A stretch of 64,000 nucleotides of DNA from Schistosoma mansoni (GCF_000237925.1 NC_031495.1:58773115-58837114), one strand, 5' to 3'; shown: positions 25,501-36,300, numbered from the stretch's first letter. Made by a program: numbers and translations. Notes: generated from the sequence alone by a model not told the origin.

Positions 25501-27835
25501 CATTTATTTACTTGAGTCCGATGTTTATTCAAGATACTATGTTCTCGTATTAAATTAACGTAAGCTATGTTCAGTATGATATGCAACATGTGGTTTGTTA
25601 TAAGTCTGGGTATGTCTCATATGCAACTTTATTTTAGTTAGTAATTAAAATAGGTATATAATCAACAAATTAATGTGTATTTCCGACTATAGTCATCGTG
25701 TTTTATTGGTTAATTAGTTTTCACTTGTACCAGTCTTGGTGTTTTTACTTCACCTTGTTAGAATTGTAGTGGTTTCTCGTTCTTTCAAGTATAAGAATAA
25801 ACGACGCGGGTATAATTAGCGATGGGAATTTTAGAAAAAAGCCATAACAATTGCCGATGGGGTCAACTGACAAGCTTCAATTTACAGTATAACCGTCTGG
25901 TTTCATTTATAACCGTTTTTAGTTCAACTTACCCACAAATCCTGATTTTTTAGTCGTAAATATACTTTTTTTCTACACGTCGCCGTTACATTAAACGACG
26001 CAGTTACTAATGTATGAACATATCAGTTTCAGTTGCAGAAATAAAATCAATGCTTCAATTTAATGATGTGTTGACTAGATTTCGTTTAATGCTCACCGGT
26101 GCATTGAAGGAAGACATGCTTAAACAATCAAGTCCGTAATCGCACTTCGAAATCATTGATATATTTGACGAGGTAACCAATACATTGTCCGTTGCAATCA
26201 GCAACAGTTTTGTGAGAGAAAGAAGCCAACAGAATCTTTAATAAGGTAAATTCTGGGTAATGTTTAAATGTTTTTTTTAATCAGATCGCAATTATTCCAA
26301 CTCTCCAGTTACATTGAGCGAAATTCAAAATCATCGAGATAAACATTTCAAATGAATCAATTTCTGATCAGATTTCTGAGGACGTCATATCAGATGCTAA
26401 TTATCTTAATGCTTCATTATTTTCTAATGAAGTCTGATAAATTTGGCGGAAATATTTCAAATGAATCGAATTCTGGTAATAGCATGCCAGATGTCGCCAC
26501 CTGAAGTTTGTGTTGACGATGTTTGAATGAATAATAAAAACTCCACAACCAAACCATCCAGCTCAGAGAACAAAACTTCACCTAAACAATAATCAAAGCA
26601 ATCCACCACAGTTCGTTATGTATTAATATAAGGCCGTGAAACTAGAAAGTAGAAGACACTCAGACGACAAAACCTACTGAGCCCTGCTTACTTATTGTAA
26701 GACAAGTGAGTGACTACCGTTAAGATCAGGTGTCGGAAACTAAGTAGATCGGTTATTAAGATTACAATCTATCGATTGAGATGTCTGGGACATATCACGT
26801 TCACCTAACCACGACCTATCCTGGAGTATAATGTTTGCTGTAGTAGGAATAAGTTGGGAGTTAACTATCACAAGTGAGATAAAGCATTAGTCCATGAAGT
26901 CAAAGGCTGTTAGACTGTCGTGTTGGTAGGTTTAAACCATCTAGTTCGACCCCGTGCGTTAAAACTGGTGAATAGACAAGCGAAACGGCAAAGTAACGAC
27001 TATGATAATGGCTATGCGTTTACACTTTGTCACCAATACTGTTGAGTTTTAATATTTCTTACTTCATTTCTTTAGCTTATCCTCTCTTGTAGAACCATAA
27101 TTGGTAATATTATTTCGACTATTTCGCTAACCATCGTGTGTATTTTGCCCTGCTATGATTTGGTATGGCGGCTTGTTCCAGGCTCTATGATGACTATAAC
27201 TAAAAGCATCAGACATTCAACAACTGGAAAGTAAGCCAGAACACTGTTTCAACCACTTAGGCATTGATATCTTCCTTACGGATTTCTGAAAAATTCAGTT
27301 TTTGTCCAGACAGCAGCACTGACAAAAGTAAGCAGCTAAGCGTTGTTAATGGAATGTTGGTACGATATTATGTACACAGACAGTACTAGGGAATTGATAT
27401 TTATCTTAAGTCACGTCACAACAAAAAATGTGGCTCAGATTATGAATTGCAGCAGAACGAAAACATGTCGAGGACAATAAAGAGCTTACCAAATTGACTG
27501 CGAGACTCCCGAATAACCTTTCATTGTTTTTGAAGCCGATTGCAGTTGAAGTTTTTCTTTTGGAATCACTGAAAAATAAATATCATGACATCTAACTCAC
27601 GGTGCAACGGCGATCTCCATGGGTTTTCCAGGCTAAAAGTTGTGAGTAAATCAAAATTAGGCTACTAAGAACAAACCAAAACCACCGCAACTTTCATAAA
27701 CTCGGTCCCTAAGTCTATAGACATTGATGATATGGCCTCTGAAAAATGAATAGTTCATACAGTGAACAAACCTATAGAGCCCAGAGATAATGCGTGAAAA
27801 GCCACCACAATAAACATCAAGAAAACCCTCGACAT
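7449..27835 (-). CDS. HYOU1: HYOU1 / GRP170, ER-lumen Hsp70-family chaperone (19 exons placed)
   Basis: Exons in transcript order: 27772-27835, 27683-27738, 27601-27632, 27490-27568, 23829-24060, 22425-22658, 20311-20383, 19356-19545, 18449-18660, 17245-17377, 16431-16639, 15481-15698, 14857-15008, 13052-13129, 12661-12755, 11880-12087, 9625-9936, 8593-8797, 7449-7553. All joins have GT-AG sites and matching phase, giving about 962 residues (human about 1000). The chosen ATG gives a hydrophobic signal peptide, then MSIDLGTEFMKVAV (phosphate loop 1), VPSHFGQAERR (about 165-175), FFDIGS (219-224), MGGGTRIPK (about 372-380) and NSDDAAALGAVYQAA (about 399-413), all Hsp70 ATPase landmarks. STFEKIGSTLSGLFGGG opens the acidic loop typical of HYOU1; the rest is the helical lid. 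Known role of the family: nucleotide exchange and holdase activity for BiP in the ER. The ER-retention tail is missing from the placed exons. Confidence 0.93.
7730..7785 (-). repeat. Sm-alpha-like SINE fragment, minus strand
   Basis: Read on the minus strand it contains AGTTCCATAATAGGACGAAAC, the stem and GAAA part of the hammerhead-like core of this repeat family; the CUGANGA part is degraded. It lies in a HYOU1 intron. Confidence 0.45.
8238..8325 (+). repeat. Sm-alpha-like SINE, 3' part
   Basis: CCAGTGTTTCCAGGTTTTCA followed by GGTGGTCTAGCTAGGATCAG is the 3' half of the same repeat family (compare the minus-strand copy at 11161-11251). It lies in a HYOU1 intron. Confidence 0.5.
10553..10773. 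other. assembly gap (221 N)
   Basis: A run of N in the HYOU1 intron between 9937 and 11879. The right edge carries a small inverted repeat (TCTCTGAGCGCAGAGA). No exon appears to be lost, because the exons on either side join in phase. Confidence 0.95.
11161..11251 (-). repeat. Sm-alpha-like SINE, 3' part, minus strand
   Basis: On the minus strand this reads GACTCACAATAGGACGAAAC, then GGCCGTCCAG, a GGTCTAGCTTCAATTGACTC motif and the 3' end. The GAAA arm of the hammerhead-like core is intact; the CUGANGA arm would lie inside the adjacent gap. Confidence 0.6.
11252..11451. other. assembly gap (200 N)
   Basis: A run of exactly 200 N, bounded on both sides by the ends of two oppositely oriented SINE copies that share a perfect 30-bp inverted repeat (11161-11190 and 11452-11481). 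Confidence 0.95.
11452..11485 (+). repeat. Sm-alpha-like SINE, 3' end, plus strand
   Basis: Its first 30 bp are the exact reverse complement of 11161-11190. It is the 3' end of a second copy arranged head to head with the first across the gap. Confidence 0.55.
13370..13590 (+). repeat. dispersed repeat, also near 56100-56340
   Basis: Parts of this intron segment (GCCACATCATATTAGCATGG and the following TAGTAG/GTAGTAACA-rich stretch) resemble 56100-56240 in order. The similarity is patchy; the family is not identified. Confidence 0.3.
13597..13616. repeat. (AT)n microsatellite
   Basis: A run of alternating A and T in a HYOU1 intron. Confidence 0.9.
14488..14568 (-). repeat. tRNA-like SINE head
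   Basis: The minus strand reads TAGAGCGGTCGCTCAA (A-box-like), then, about 45 nt on, GCGTTCGAGTCTC (B-box-like). A tRNA cloverleaf is recognisable in outline, but the arms do not pair well, so this is a tRNA-derived retroposon or pseudogene rather than a tRNA gene. It lies in the HYOU1 intron 13130-14856. Confidence 0.5.
20682..20785 (-). repeat. TAAA-tailed retroposon-like repeat, 3' end
   Basis: Reverse complement of the last 100 bp of the repeat at 2957-3352, beginning with an AT-rich tail. It is inserted directly before an RTE fragment in the HYOU1 intron 20384-22424. Confidence 0.6.
20790..21436 (+). mobile_element. RTE-type LINE, 3' end (broken)
   Basis: This encodes the C-terminal part of a non-LTR polyprotein: KLLVFDDRCLRNIASICWDH and VRRRVLGNDGKSVEKVVNLH, then a stop, then out-of-frame pieces (VGDGWKKVRGG, MAQNRSQWRR). 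It continues through a 3' UTR ending in GACTGACTGACTGA, a short-repeat tail of the kind RTE elements carry. 5'-truncated, with stops and frameshifts. It lies antisense to HYOU1 in an intron. Confidence 0.75.
21567..21918 (+). repeat. solo LTR (fossil), 430-bp family, diverged copy
   Basis: It begins TGTTGCAG and ends CACTACA. Inside are GACTATAAATTC (TATA-like) and CAATAAACTGTAG (poly(A)-signal-like), in the same order as in the copies at 32565-33005 and 56834-57264. The divergence suggests an old insertion. No internal region is seen. Confidence 0.6.
24480..25345 (-). mobile_element. RTE-type LINE, RT to 3' end (broken)
   Basis: Read on the minus strand: FADDVALLSHTHQQM (RT catalytic FADD), then the thumb and C-terminal region with VFMNNCLHEILNIHWPDTIS and ERGRPTDTLRR, ending at the TAAGTAAG-type tail near 24480. 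Several frame breaks. It fills part of the long fourth HYOU1 intron (24061-27489). The same family is at 53161-53312 and 54875-55460. Confidence 0.75.
25346..27489. other. HYOU1 intron 4, 5' part
   Basis: Intronic DNA with no coding frame. The segment at about 26640-26965 resembles a heavily decayed copy of the LINE 3' end at 20790-21436 (YRLRCLGH-type remnant near 26780). The rest is unassigned. Confidence 0.5.
26640..26965 (+). mobile_element. heavily decayed RTE-type LINE 3' end
   Basis: Residual similarity to the polyprotein C-terminus of the copy at 20790-21436: remnants of the GSVEKVVNL/RLRCLGH block followed by GTGGTCAAGAC-like and GGCTATGCG-type spacers. No frame is left. Confidence 0.4.
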
Positions 27836-28188
27836 CTTGAAGCTAGCTGGCAGAGGTGACAGTGGACGTGTATTTACAACACCAAACAACGCGCACCAAC
27901 TTGTCGAGTGATTATTGGACAATATAAAGTCACCTAGACAGTTCAACTGTTTAAACAACATTGATAGATATCTTCAAGTAATACTCATGCTGACATATCT
28001 AGAACTTCCAGTATGATCCACCTATGTATAAGTATCAGGTGTAATATTACATGTGAATCTTATTAGATATACGGCTAATAATTAGTAAGTTAGGAAAGTA
28101 AGGTATTTATATTTAGGTTGTACTAATTCCACATCCAAAACAATCACTTCTCCTACGAAAACGGTCATATCTCCAGGGATATTGATAA
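27836..28188. other. HYOU1 5' flank
   Basis: The region upstream of the HYOU1 start codon. The HYOU1 frame stays open upstream of the chosen ATG to an ATG at 27961, but translation from there would bury the signal peptide, so the start at 27835 is preferred. I see no clear ER-stress element (CCAAT-N9-CCACG). Confidence 0.4.
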
Positions 28189-28534
28189 TGTAGACCATCA
28201 ACGTTTATGGTCTATGTCGAATGATTGCAGTCCTACTCGAGTTAGACGGGAACGGTGTGACGAACCAGCTAACTTCGAAGTCACACCCCTCAGTCAGTAT
28301 CTAACGTGGATTACCCCTTCGACGTATCAAAGTACTATGGGTAAATATATTAGTGAGAATGAGTACAGAGACGTTGGTGAGACCATCACCACATGGGCCA
28401 GTCCATGGCGTATGATTAACTGATGCGCGTTTGTTGTCCTTGACTTTGTCAGGGATCGATCATCTGTCCGACATCCAGTGACCCAACTGCCGGATGATTT
28501 GGCTAGGGTTCAGTGATATTTCACTGCCCCTATA
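28189..28534 (+). repeat. solo LTR-like repeat (fossil), palindrome family, copy 1
   Basis: It begins TGTAG and ends CTATA. Near its left end, 28191-28214, is a 24-bp palindrome with one mismatch (arms TAGACCATCAAC). It matches 50527-50883 along most of its length. Size, TG start and paired ends fit a solo LTR of a gypsy-like element; the family is not identified. Confidence 0.55.
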
Positions 28535-31500
28535 ATATTTTTAGACGCACTCCTATATCAGAATTCCTGATGATTAAACAATTGGTTTTCAAAGTGTTAT
28601 GTGGTGTGGAGATAATTAGAATAGACCTCACGGTCTCAAAGAAACAATTCGCAAACAAATAATTGTTGTCATGGTTATTAATTTTTCATGATTCCATTAA
28701 ACCAGTGCAAAAACTACGTTAGTAGGGGTTTCGCGTAACTTGACTTATGATTTTCCTGTACATTATGCGCACGGTACATTGATTACCGCTCAAAAAATAT
28801 ATATGTTCGCATACTCACTGAGCTCTGACTTTGTCAGCCGTTATTTTCTGACTGCTTACTAATAATTCTGTTGTGCATGTTTAATTTATCCGCCACTGAG
28901 ATTCAACTGAAAAACCTTGGAACGGAATAAATCCTAAAAATCTATAATTTTTTGAACCTACGACATTGACACTGACTTCATTAACTTTGCCGAATACACC
29001 CTATCCGGAGTAAGTAATCTGGTTTCCGGACCAGTTCACGATCGCGTTCCTCATCTTACTTATTCTTAATAGAAACTAGTGAGCCAACGTACTTCTCAAC
29101 TCATCGACCATCTTTTGAATATATTTTCAAAAACCCTTCATCTCTGGTTCCTAGTTTATCTGGCTCTGGGACCCTTGACTATAAATTGTTACAGACAACA
29201 TATCGTCAAGCACTGAATATCCTCACCATCTTTGCTGTGAACCTATCTAGAATCTCGAGGAAACTGATGCTCTCCAGTGGACGTGAAGCGAAGTCGACCA
29301 GCTTCAAATCTTGAGATGTTGAAACTGACGTTGTCAGCCCGCAACTGACCATCCGTAAAACTGAGATATTTAGATGTTTATGTAGTGTTGCAGTGTCGGC
29401 CGAATTCTGTTGATAGGTGTGAAGTAAGCCCTTCCGCTCACAGTTTATGTTCAAGAAACGCCGCCAAATTTTTTGGTAGTGCCTATCATGTATTTCTAAC
29501 CATCGGAGCGAAATATTGAAAAATAGTGATAAAAGGTAAGAGGGGGATTATAAAGAATAGAACGATGGTCCATGTATATTGAAAGACATCTCATAAGTGT
29601 ACAATCCTGCGGTTTCCTGAACACCAAACATACTACTCCGCTTCTACTCATAAATGGCAACTGTAGTTTGTTCTTTTAGTCTTGTATTCCTTATCTTCAT
29701 ACTCGAAGACCAAGGAGAAATTTGTCAGGTATGAAACAGAATTAAAATGTCGTAATTTCTAAACTGCAGAAGTTTTAAATGAGGAATAACTATTGAGGTT
29801 AGTTAAGAAACGCACTATCTCCCAGTTGAAACCAAAACAAAATTATTAGGTACTTGACGGTTCTAAATTTCATTAGAAACTTAAATGTACACTATTGCCT
29901 AAACAAATATCAGCACCTAGTTACCAACCGATAACTGTTCAATCAACAATGATAAGAATTTATTTTCAATGACTGTCAGTCAAACAAGGCACGCCAATTG
30001 ATTGGCAGGATCACGTTCTTACCAATGTTGCGTGATTGATTGCGTTGAACTCGTTTATCTGCCTTCATGGATGTGCTATAACAATAGTTTTCGTAAAGAA
30101 GCAATTTAACAAAATGACGGTGCATAAATAGATGATTTTCGAATTAAAATTCAATTGCACAGTGTAAAAGATGGCATGTCATGTTGATGCTGTTACAAAG
30201 AGTGTATACTGTAGGCGTCACACAGTTCATAATGTTATAACTTGTGGCCTTGTTTTTCATTAACATACAAAGTAATGATACTGCCAATTAGAGAACAGTG
30301 ACTTATCGACCTGACCAATGACACATAAACCCGTACGGGTGTTCTGGAGTCTTTACCGGTCCTTTTTCTATCCTAGCCCTTTCGGTTGAGTTCAGAACAC
30401 AAGTCTCAGTCTCCGTTATATGTATCATTTATTTCAAACATACTTGGTTTGTATACAAACCAAACAGACCACGTCGTACCGTAAAATAGAAAGTAACATC
30501 TGTACAAGATCTAGCCAAAAGTGTAATTTACAGATTGAGCATAACGTAAGAATGGTTAATTGTATGATAATAATCCGTTAGTCAAAATTAATCTTACAAT
30601 AAGAGAAATACGAATATATATGGCTTAGTTACCTAACAATTACACAATAAAAATATATGTATAGTACTAGTCCATGAGTAAATATGAACATCTACCATCT
30701 ATTATTCTCGTCGGGATATGGAATATAAAACAGACAAAATTTTGCATAGATTTTGACGTTTGGCCAAATCAAGTGCAACAAACAACTTTACTAATGATCC
30801 AAGGTGTTACTCCATCCTTTTTGATAGATCGTGTACAGGTCGTTCGAAAGATAATGTTTAATTTTGTTAAGAATAGTAAATAATGAAATAAATACTCAAG
30901 CCTCAATATTTTGATAGTATGATGTTTTTGTCCAACTCTTAACGACCCAACTTCAGTTGTTCCAACAACACCAAGTATTTCCAGTTCTGTAAAGAGTGCT
31001 CTGTTCCACAATCGAAAGTGCACAATCCTAGTCAATTCAACCAACACGATCAAAAAGTAGGGCTAATTGGTTCAGCAGTCCCCATAACCAACTATCAATT
31101 GAAACAAAGCAGATCAGAGAAAACATGGAAATCCATTGAAAACATAGGAAAAGAAAAGCTACAAAAAAGTGCGATTAGTATCACTTCATCTGATATCGAA
31201 AGGTCGACGAAATTTACATTTGAAAAGATCAAGAGGAATAAATTACAACAGTGTGTACGTGGAGGGATTTTCATTCACGAAATTTCCCAGAAGTGTGGTG
31301 TGTGTGCTGCTGATTTCGACAGATGCAAGTGATTTGTATCATCAATCGAAGGCAAAATATCCGGAGGAAAAATATTATGAGGATCAAAGTAAACGGAATG
31401 AGAACAGAGGATGATTGGTGTGGGAACGAAGAAACGATCAAGTTCGAGACAACTGATTGAGATTTTGCAAATGAAGTGTTTATTGTTTGGTCCTCAAAGT

Positions 31501-32560
31501 CTAATAAAATGTTCTCTGATTTCGTATTCAAATACTTTCGGCTGTCCACACATGTGTTCTCGTTCACTGTAGAAGGATCTAAGAAAATGCTACTGAATAC
31601 ATATTTAAGTAATCGAATTTACTAGAATATGCGACAGTAATAAATAACCGAAATATGACAGGAAGAGGTGGAAACAAATAAAATGAAATAAAAACAGTGT
31701 AGTGGTATTGGTTCTTAACCACACGACCTTTGAAGATAAGTGTATAAGCACTGAGAAGATTCTCATTCAACATGCGACACTAAGAGGAGGCTAACAATAC
31801 TGAACGATTGAACAAGGAGTCGAAATAGGATGACTCGGCCTTGCAGCAGTGGCCATTCCATATAACATCTTATCTTTGTTCTGAATATATTGCTCTCTTC
31901 TTAGCCCAAATGTCTTCGAATGAAGCGCTAGACTTCACTTTGCAGACCGTCACTACAGGACGAGTCAGTTCATGGGCTGTGATAAATGTAACAATATCGA
32001 AACAGGCCATTATTTCGCGGTAGTACTGAAGAATAAGACTTCTTTGAAACTAATCAGAATTTACATTGATACTGACACTCAGAATTTACAACGATTGTAT
32101 TAGAGTGGAAACAACACTGACAACCGAATATTCAGTAATTGCATTATAATGCAGTAAGTCCTGGGCTGCATCAAACTGGCCTAATCTGAATTGTATTAAT
32201 GTGAATGCAAACTGTCTAGTCTCGGTTAGTCAGAGTATCTGAAATATATGCAGATCAAGAGAATAATGGAATGTGAACAGCAAGTATAAAGTATTTTTGT
32301 TTTGTTTGTCTATAAATAACTATTAACGCTTGATTTAAAGGAGTTGGCTTACACGTCATCTCCACCGCTCGTCATTTTGCTTTGCTTCTCCAATAGTTTG
32401 TATAGATCAACGGTTTTATGAAACATATGCATTCGAAATCTATTCCCTTATTTGACGTATTTGGTCCCATTATTCAGCGTGATTTCAGCCGACGATTATA
32501 TACGACGATTGGCACCAATTTATTTCGATGACAAACATTCATACGATCTAAACAGAGTCG
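28535..32560. other. unassigned intergenic DNA
   Basis: About 4 kb with no gene I can support. Open frames of 60-104 codons exist (for example 31018-31332 plus and 29206-29454 minus) but show no recognisable domain, splice context or codon evidence. Upstream exons of the SPAG8-like gene may be hidden here. Confidence 0.4.
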
Positions 32561-32564
32561 GATT

Positions 32565-33005
32565 TGTGGGGAGTAGTGTAACGTCATGTTCTATGTTACA
32601 CATACATAGCTCATTCTAGCTTCTGGACAGGTCAATTCACCTATCCATCATGAGTCATGTTTTCACCCTGTTAATTATTCATTTATTAACCCAGACCATT
32701 TTTATATGAGCGTAGGTGTGTGTACACTTCTTACCCTATTTATCACATGAGCGTCATTTATTTTCATCTGAGTATAAATATTGATTAACACTTGATTAAA
32801 GCGAGTTGGCTTACCTGCCATCCCCAATGCATGTCATTTTTGTTTCGCTCGCTGATATTTGCTCAAGTGCTTATAGCTTTCTTGCCTGTGTTATTTGACA
32901 ATGAACTGTAGCTCCGGCTTCTCTTTGCCTTCTGATTTTATACACCCTTGAGATTCGTATTACAACGGTTATCGAGGTGAGCGGTTAGCAAAGCACGGCA
33001 CTACA
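32565..33005 (+). repeat. solo LTR (fossil), 430-bp family
   Basis: TGTGGGGAGTAGTG...CGGCACTACA, 441 bp, flanked by the 4-bp direct repeat GATT at 32561-32564 and 33006-33009. It has a TATA-like GTATAAATATTG near 32773 and CAATGAACTGTAG near 32900, where the copy at 56834 has CAATAAACTG. Ends and target duplication are typical of a Ty3/gypsy solo LTR left by LTR-LTR recombination. Confidence 0.75.
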
Positions 33006-33009
33006 GATT

Positions 33010-33700
33010 TAGGGCACTACGACATACTACAGAAATACAAAGGACGAGTCCCCAAAAAACAAACACGGGAGATTTTCTCTATATATGCGCAAGATAATGC
33101 AAAGATGGATCTTACAATGATTTTAGTTTACCCCATTAATTATTGGCTATTATGGGACAAGTAATTGTATTCCATCCCTCCCACTAGTATTGTTTGGATA
33201 TCACACCAATTCATTAGCACCTTTATTCTGCTTGCCTCATATACCTACGTCAGTACACAGAGTCATCAGTGGTCCACTTACTAGTCTTGAAAGTTCTTTA
33301 ACTGAAGGTTTCTTCTGTCCTTCAACAACCACTTGAACAATTTGAGCTTCTCATCTTTTCTTCAATCTGGACTTACGTATATCAGCATTCTTAATATATT
33401 GTTCACGTTTGTTAGGAAGCTCATTAAGCACACTTTTCGAACGGTAAATTTGGTCCTAACGTAATTTGCATTTCTCAAACGTTTTCTGTGTTCTTACGCA
33501 ACAAAAGTACTATTTCTGATATAAAGAATCTACTCTGAGCTATACGTTTGGTAGATTACGTTTTTTGAGTTTCACCCAACTTAATAGTTAACTGTGATTT
33601 CGCCTCAGCTTATCACTCGGTTTTCTTTTCAGTTTTTCACGTAAAGGCTAGTTATAGCTTATCGTGACCCGTTTTTATCCATTTTTGCCCGTTTTAATGT
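33010..33700. other. unassigned spacer before the nested LINEs
   Basis: No gene or clear repeat recognised. The last part may be the 5' UTR of the older LINE, whose ORF1 relic starts soon after. Confidence 0.35.
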
Positions 33701-33703
33701 ACT

Positions 33704-34700
33704 GTGTTTCTTCTAACGGTCCTAGGCTTTCTGCTTGTATCTATTAGACAGTTTATATCAATACTCATGAAAAATTCATGCGAAAGACCTGGCTGCCCCC
33801 TTACTGTTACATCTGGCATGCAGTGCGACAACTGCAAAAGTAGGTTCCACAAAGCGTGCATAGATCTCACAGAAACTGCCTACAGCAGACTCAGAAAGTT
33901 GGATTGTAGGTGGATATGTGTTATATGGATACTGTAGTTTTGCTGAGTAACATCATTGCAATACTGGCAGGTCTGAGGAACAAGTTGTCTGGAAACTTGG
34001 CAAATGACAGTCATGCAACGGATAGAAAAACAGGAACGCTCAGTGTAAACAAGGAGAGGCATTTCGACAGGTCTACTATCGATAGTGCAGGTAGAAACAT
34101 TAGTGATGACATGCTGAAACTCAACACTATCTTAACGTCGACGGTAAATGAATCCCTCAGTAAACTTGGGTCTCCCAACGCAGAATCCTTGAATGCAACA
34201 GAGGTTCGCAAAAACTTTGTGGGTGGTTGGACCCACGCTAACGGAGTTAAAAAGACCAGGCATCGCCGTCCAAGCTGAACATTCCAAGTATTAAACGGAA
34301 ATCAACTGGTGACTTGGCCGCACAGTCTATCCCCAAGAATGTTCGTCCGATCATCAACGAGGCTAAGAATCGGAAACGCGCTTCGACCTCCAAACAACAA
34401 GATGCCAAAACTGGACGTACTGGAAAACCTGATAAATGAATAACGGTCCGTGACGACTAATAATTATGAACCTTAAAGACAACCCTGACCTTCACCTCAG
34501 TTTGCAGGACGAAAATGATAGGATGCTCTGAGAGAATTAAACAAGAAGCTTGAACTCCCTAGAATGGAGCCTGGAAAATTCATCACGCATTCCTTGAAAA
34601 TCGAAAACATACTGAATCAACAGGTGACGAGGCTAGCCAAGAAAGACGGAGATTCTAGACCCCGGCTAATGAAGATAAACTTCCCCCTCCTCCTTTGAAG
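33704..34700 (+). mobile_element. older CR1-like LINE, ORF1 5' part (broken)
   Basis: The first frame encodes a PHD-like zinc finger, CERPGCPLTV...CDNCKSRFHKACIDL...CRWICV, as found at the N-terminus of ORF1 in some CR1-clade LINEs. Reading continues in other frames with ORF1-like, charged and Ser-rich sequence (LNIPSIKRKSTGDLAAQSIP, then GKFITHSLKIENILNQQVTR). At least two frame changes and stops interrupt it. It ends where the younger LINE begins, and it continues at 39593 on the far side. Confidence 0.65.
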
Positions 34701-34800
34701 TTTGCGTTACGATCACACGGTATTTATTACAAAGTGCTTATATATCGTTAAACTCTAGTTTATTAATCAATAATAACATTCAGTTAACCCTTGAAGAAAA

Positions 34801-36300
34801 ATGGTTCGACTGACACAAAAACGAGCTCGAAAAAGTCCTAGTTCTTCAGATGTCAACTCTGGTCTTACCTATACCCCATGCTCTGCAACTCCTGTTGCAC
34901 CAGATAATAGTGGGAGTGGACTTATTCCACACATATTGCTGGATGACTCTATGTCTAACTTAATGATGAGTTCTAACTCACGAACAGATGGTATCGGTCT
35001 TATTAAGAGCGAATTAGCCGCTGTCTATAAGCAATTAAGTGATATGCGTTCTAAAGTGGAGTCACTTGCGGGCTCTTTATTAAAGCATGATGATCTTAAA
35101 CTAGAACTAAAGACACTGTCACCCCTTCGACTGCTGTTGTCAAAGGATATAGTTCCTTCTGAACTCGAAGACAGGATCAAAGTAGAATCAGTTATTGACT
35201 CGATAGCTAGCGAAGTCACCAAGCGAATAATCTCACGAAATAACGTGATTATATATAATATACCTGACAAGGTTGCCATTAAAACTGTAAGAAACTCGAT
35301 ACTAAAGGCAGCTAACCTCCAGGACAGTCCATGCCAATGTATCCGACTTAACAAAAAGCATCAAAAATACTCGTGCCCTATCCTGTTTAGATTCGATTCC
35401 CATTTATTAGCGGAACGTTTGATAGAATCTGAACAGCTAGTCTGTGCGCATACGAAGTTTAAAAACGCTCGTATAGTCTCAGACAAAACCACCAATCAAA
35501 GATTAACACAAAAGCGTACCATAAAGGAAAATAACATTGATGAGGTCACAAAAAATGTGATTGCGCCAGCAGCTGAACCCACAGGTGCAGCTAAATTATC
35601 TCATGTTAGTCAGTGTACTGATATACCAATGCAGTGTGTTAGTTTGCCTCTCATACCCCTAGTGGCCCTAGATAACCAGGACATATCTGATGGAGACTCT
35701 AATGTCATTCTTTCCAGTGTAATATCGGAAGCCCACAATCAAACACCTGATTCTATTGTGATGGCTCATAAAAACACTGCTAAACCTAAAAAGAATATAC
35801 CAATTAAAAAGAAAGTAAATAAAAAACCTTCTAGTTCTAAACCGATTACCAAAAATATTTCAACGGCTTTACCAAACAAAAGTATAATTTCTGAAACTAT
35901 GCTTAACCCTACTCATCGTAAGGGAGGTTATAAGGACACATTTCGTTCAAACGTTACACAAGAAGGCCACTACAACCATCATGGAAGCAGGCCTACTATT
36001 AGACAGACGGCAATAAACCAACGTGCCCCATGGTTTCCCCCATATGTAATAAATAATAAACCTGCAATATGTAACTCTTATCATCACTCTCGCAGTGGAG
36101 AAGATGGTATACTAGGTTATGCACCATCAACGCAACCCCAACATGTGGGCACCTGTCTTAATTGTCCACCAAAACAAATACAACAAATTATTCAACCTTA
36201 CCAAAATAAGGATTTTTTTTTCGGCCTCCAGAGACCCTTTGTTCCACTAGCACTACAATTCGCTCATGCTATAGCCCATGCGATCCGGCAAACACATTGA
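34801..36300 (+). CDS. LINE ORF1 protein, 499 aa
   Basis: RNA-binding ORF1-type protein of a non-LTR element. After a basic Ser-rich N-terminus, a helical stretch (about 75-95, AAVYKQLSDMRSKVESLAGS) could form a coiled coil. Residues about 145-225 form an RRM-like fold (NNVIIYNIPDK, then CPILFRFDSHLLAERLIES), as in related ORF1 proteins that chaperone the element RNA. The C-terminal third is Lys/Asn-rich and disordered. ATG at 34801; the TGA at 36298-36300 lies just past the start of the ORF2 open frame. No CCHC knuckle seen. Confidence 0.75.
   Translation: MVRLTQKRARKSPSSSDVNSGLTYTPCSATPVAPDNSGSGLIPHILLDDSMSNLMMSSNSRTDGIGLIKSELAAVYKQLSDMRSKVESLAGSLLKHDDLKLELKTLSPLRLLLSKDIVPSELEDRIKVESVIDSIASEVTKRIISRNNVIIYNIPDKVAIKTVRNSILKAANLQDSPCQCIRLNKKHQKYSCPILFRFDSHLLAERLIESEQLVCAHTKFKNARIVSDKTTNQRLTQKRTIKENNIDEVTKNVIAPAAEPTGAAKLSHVSQCTDIPMQCVSLPLIPLVALDNQDISDGDSNVILSSVISEAHNQTPDSIVMAHKNTAKPKKNIPIKKKVNKKPSSSKPITKNISTALPNKSIISETMLNPTHRKGGYKDTFRSNVTQEGHYNHHGSRPTIRQTAINQRAPWFPPYVINNKPAICNSYHHSRSGEDGILGYAPSTQPQHVGTCLNCPPKQIQQIIQPYQNKDFFFGLQRPFVPLALQFAHAIAHAIRQTH

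Noticed and set aside
29206-29454. 82-codon minus-strand frame as an exon or retroelement piece
   Set aside because: Composition is plausible but no family, splice context or repeat partner could be shown.
31018-31332. 104-codon plus-strand frame as a gene or SPAG8 5' exon
   Set aside because: No recognisable motif, no convincing splice sites, and no match to the expected SPAG8 N-terminal region.
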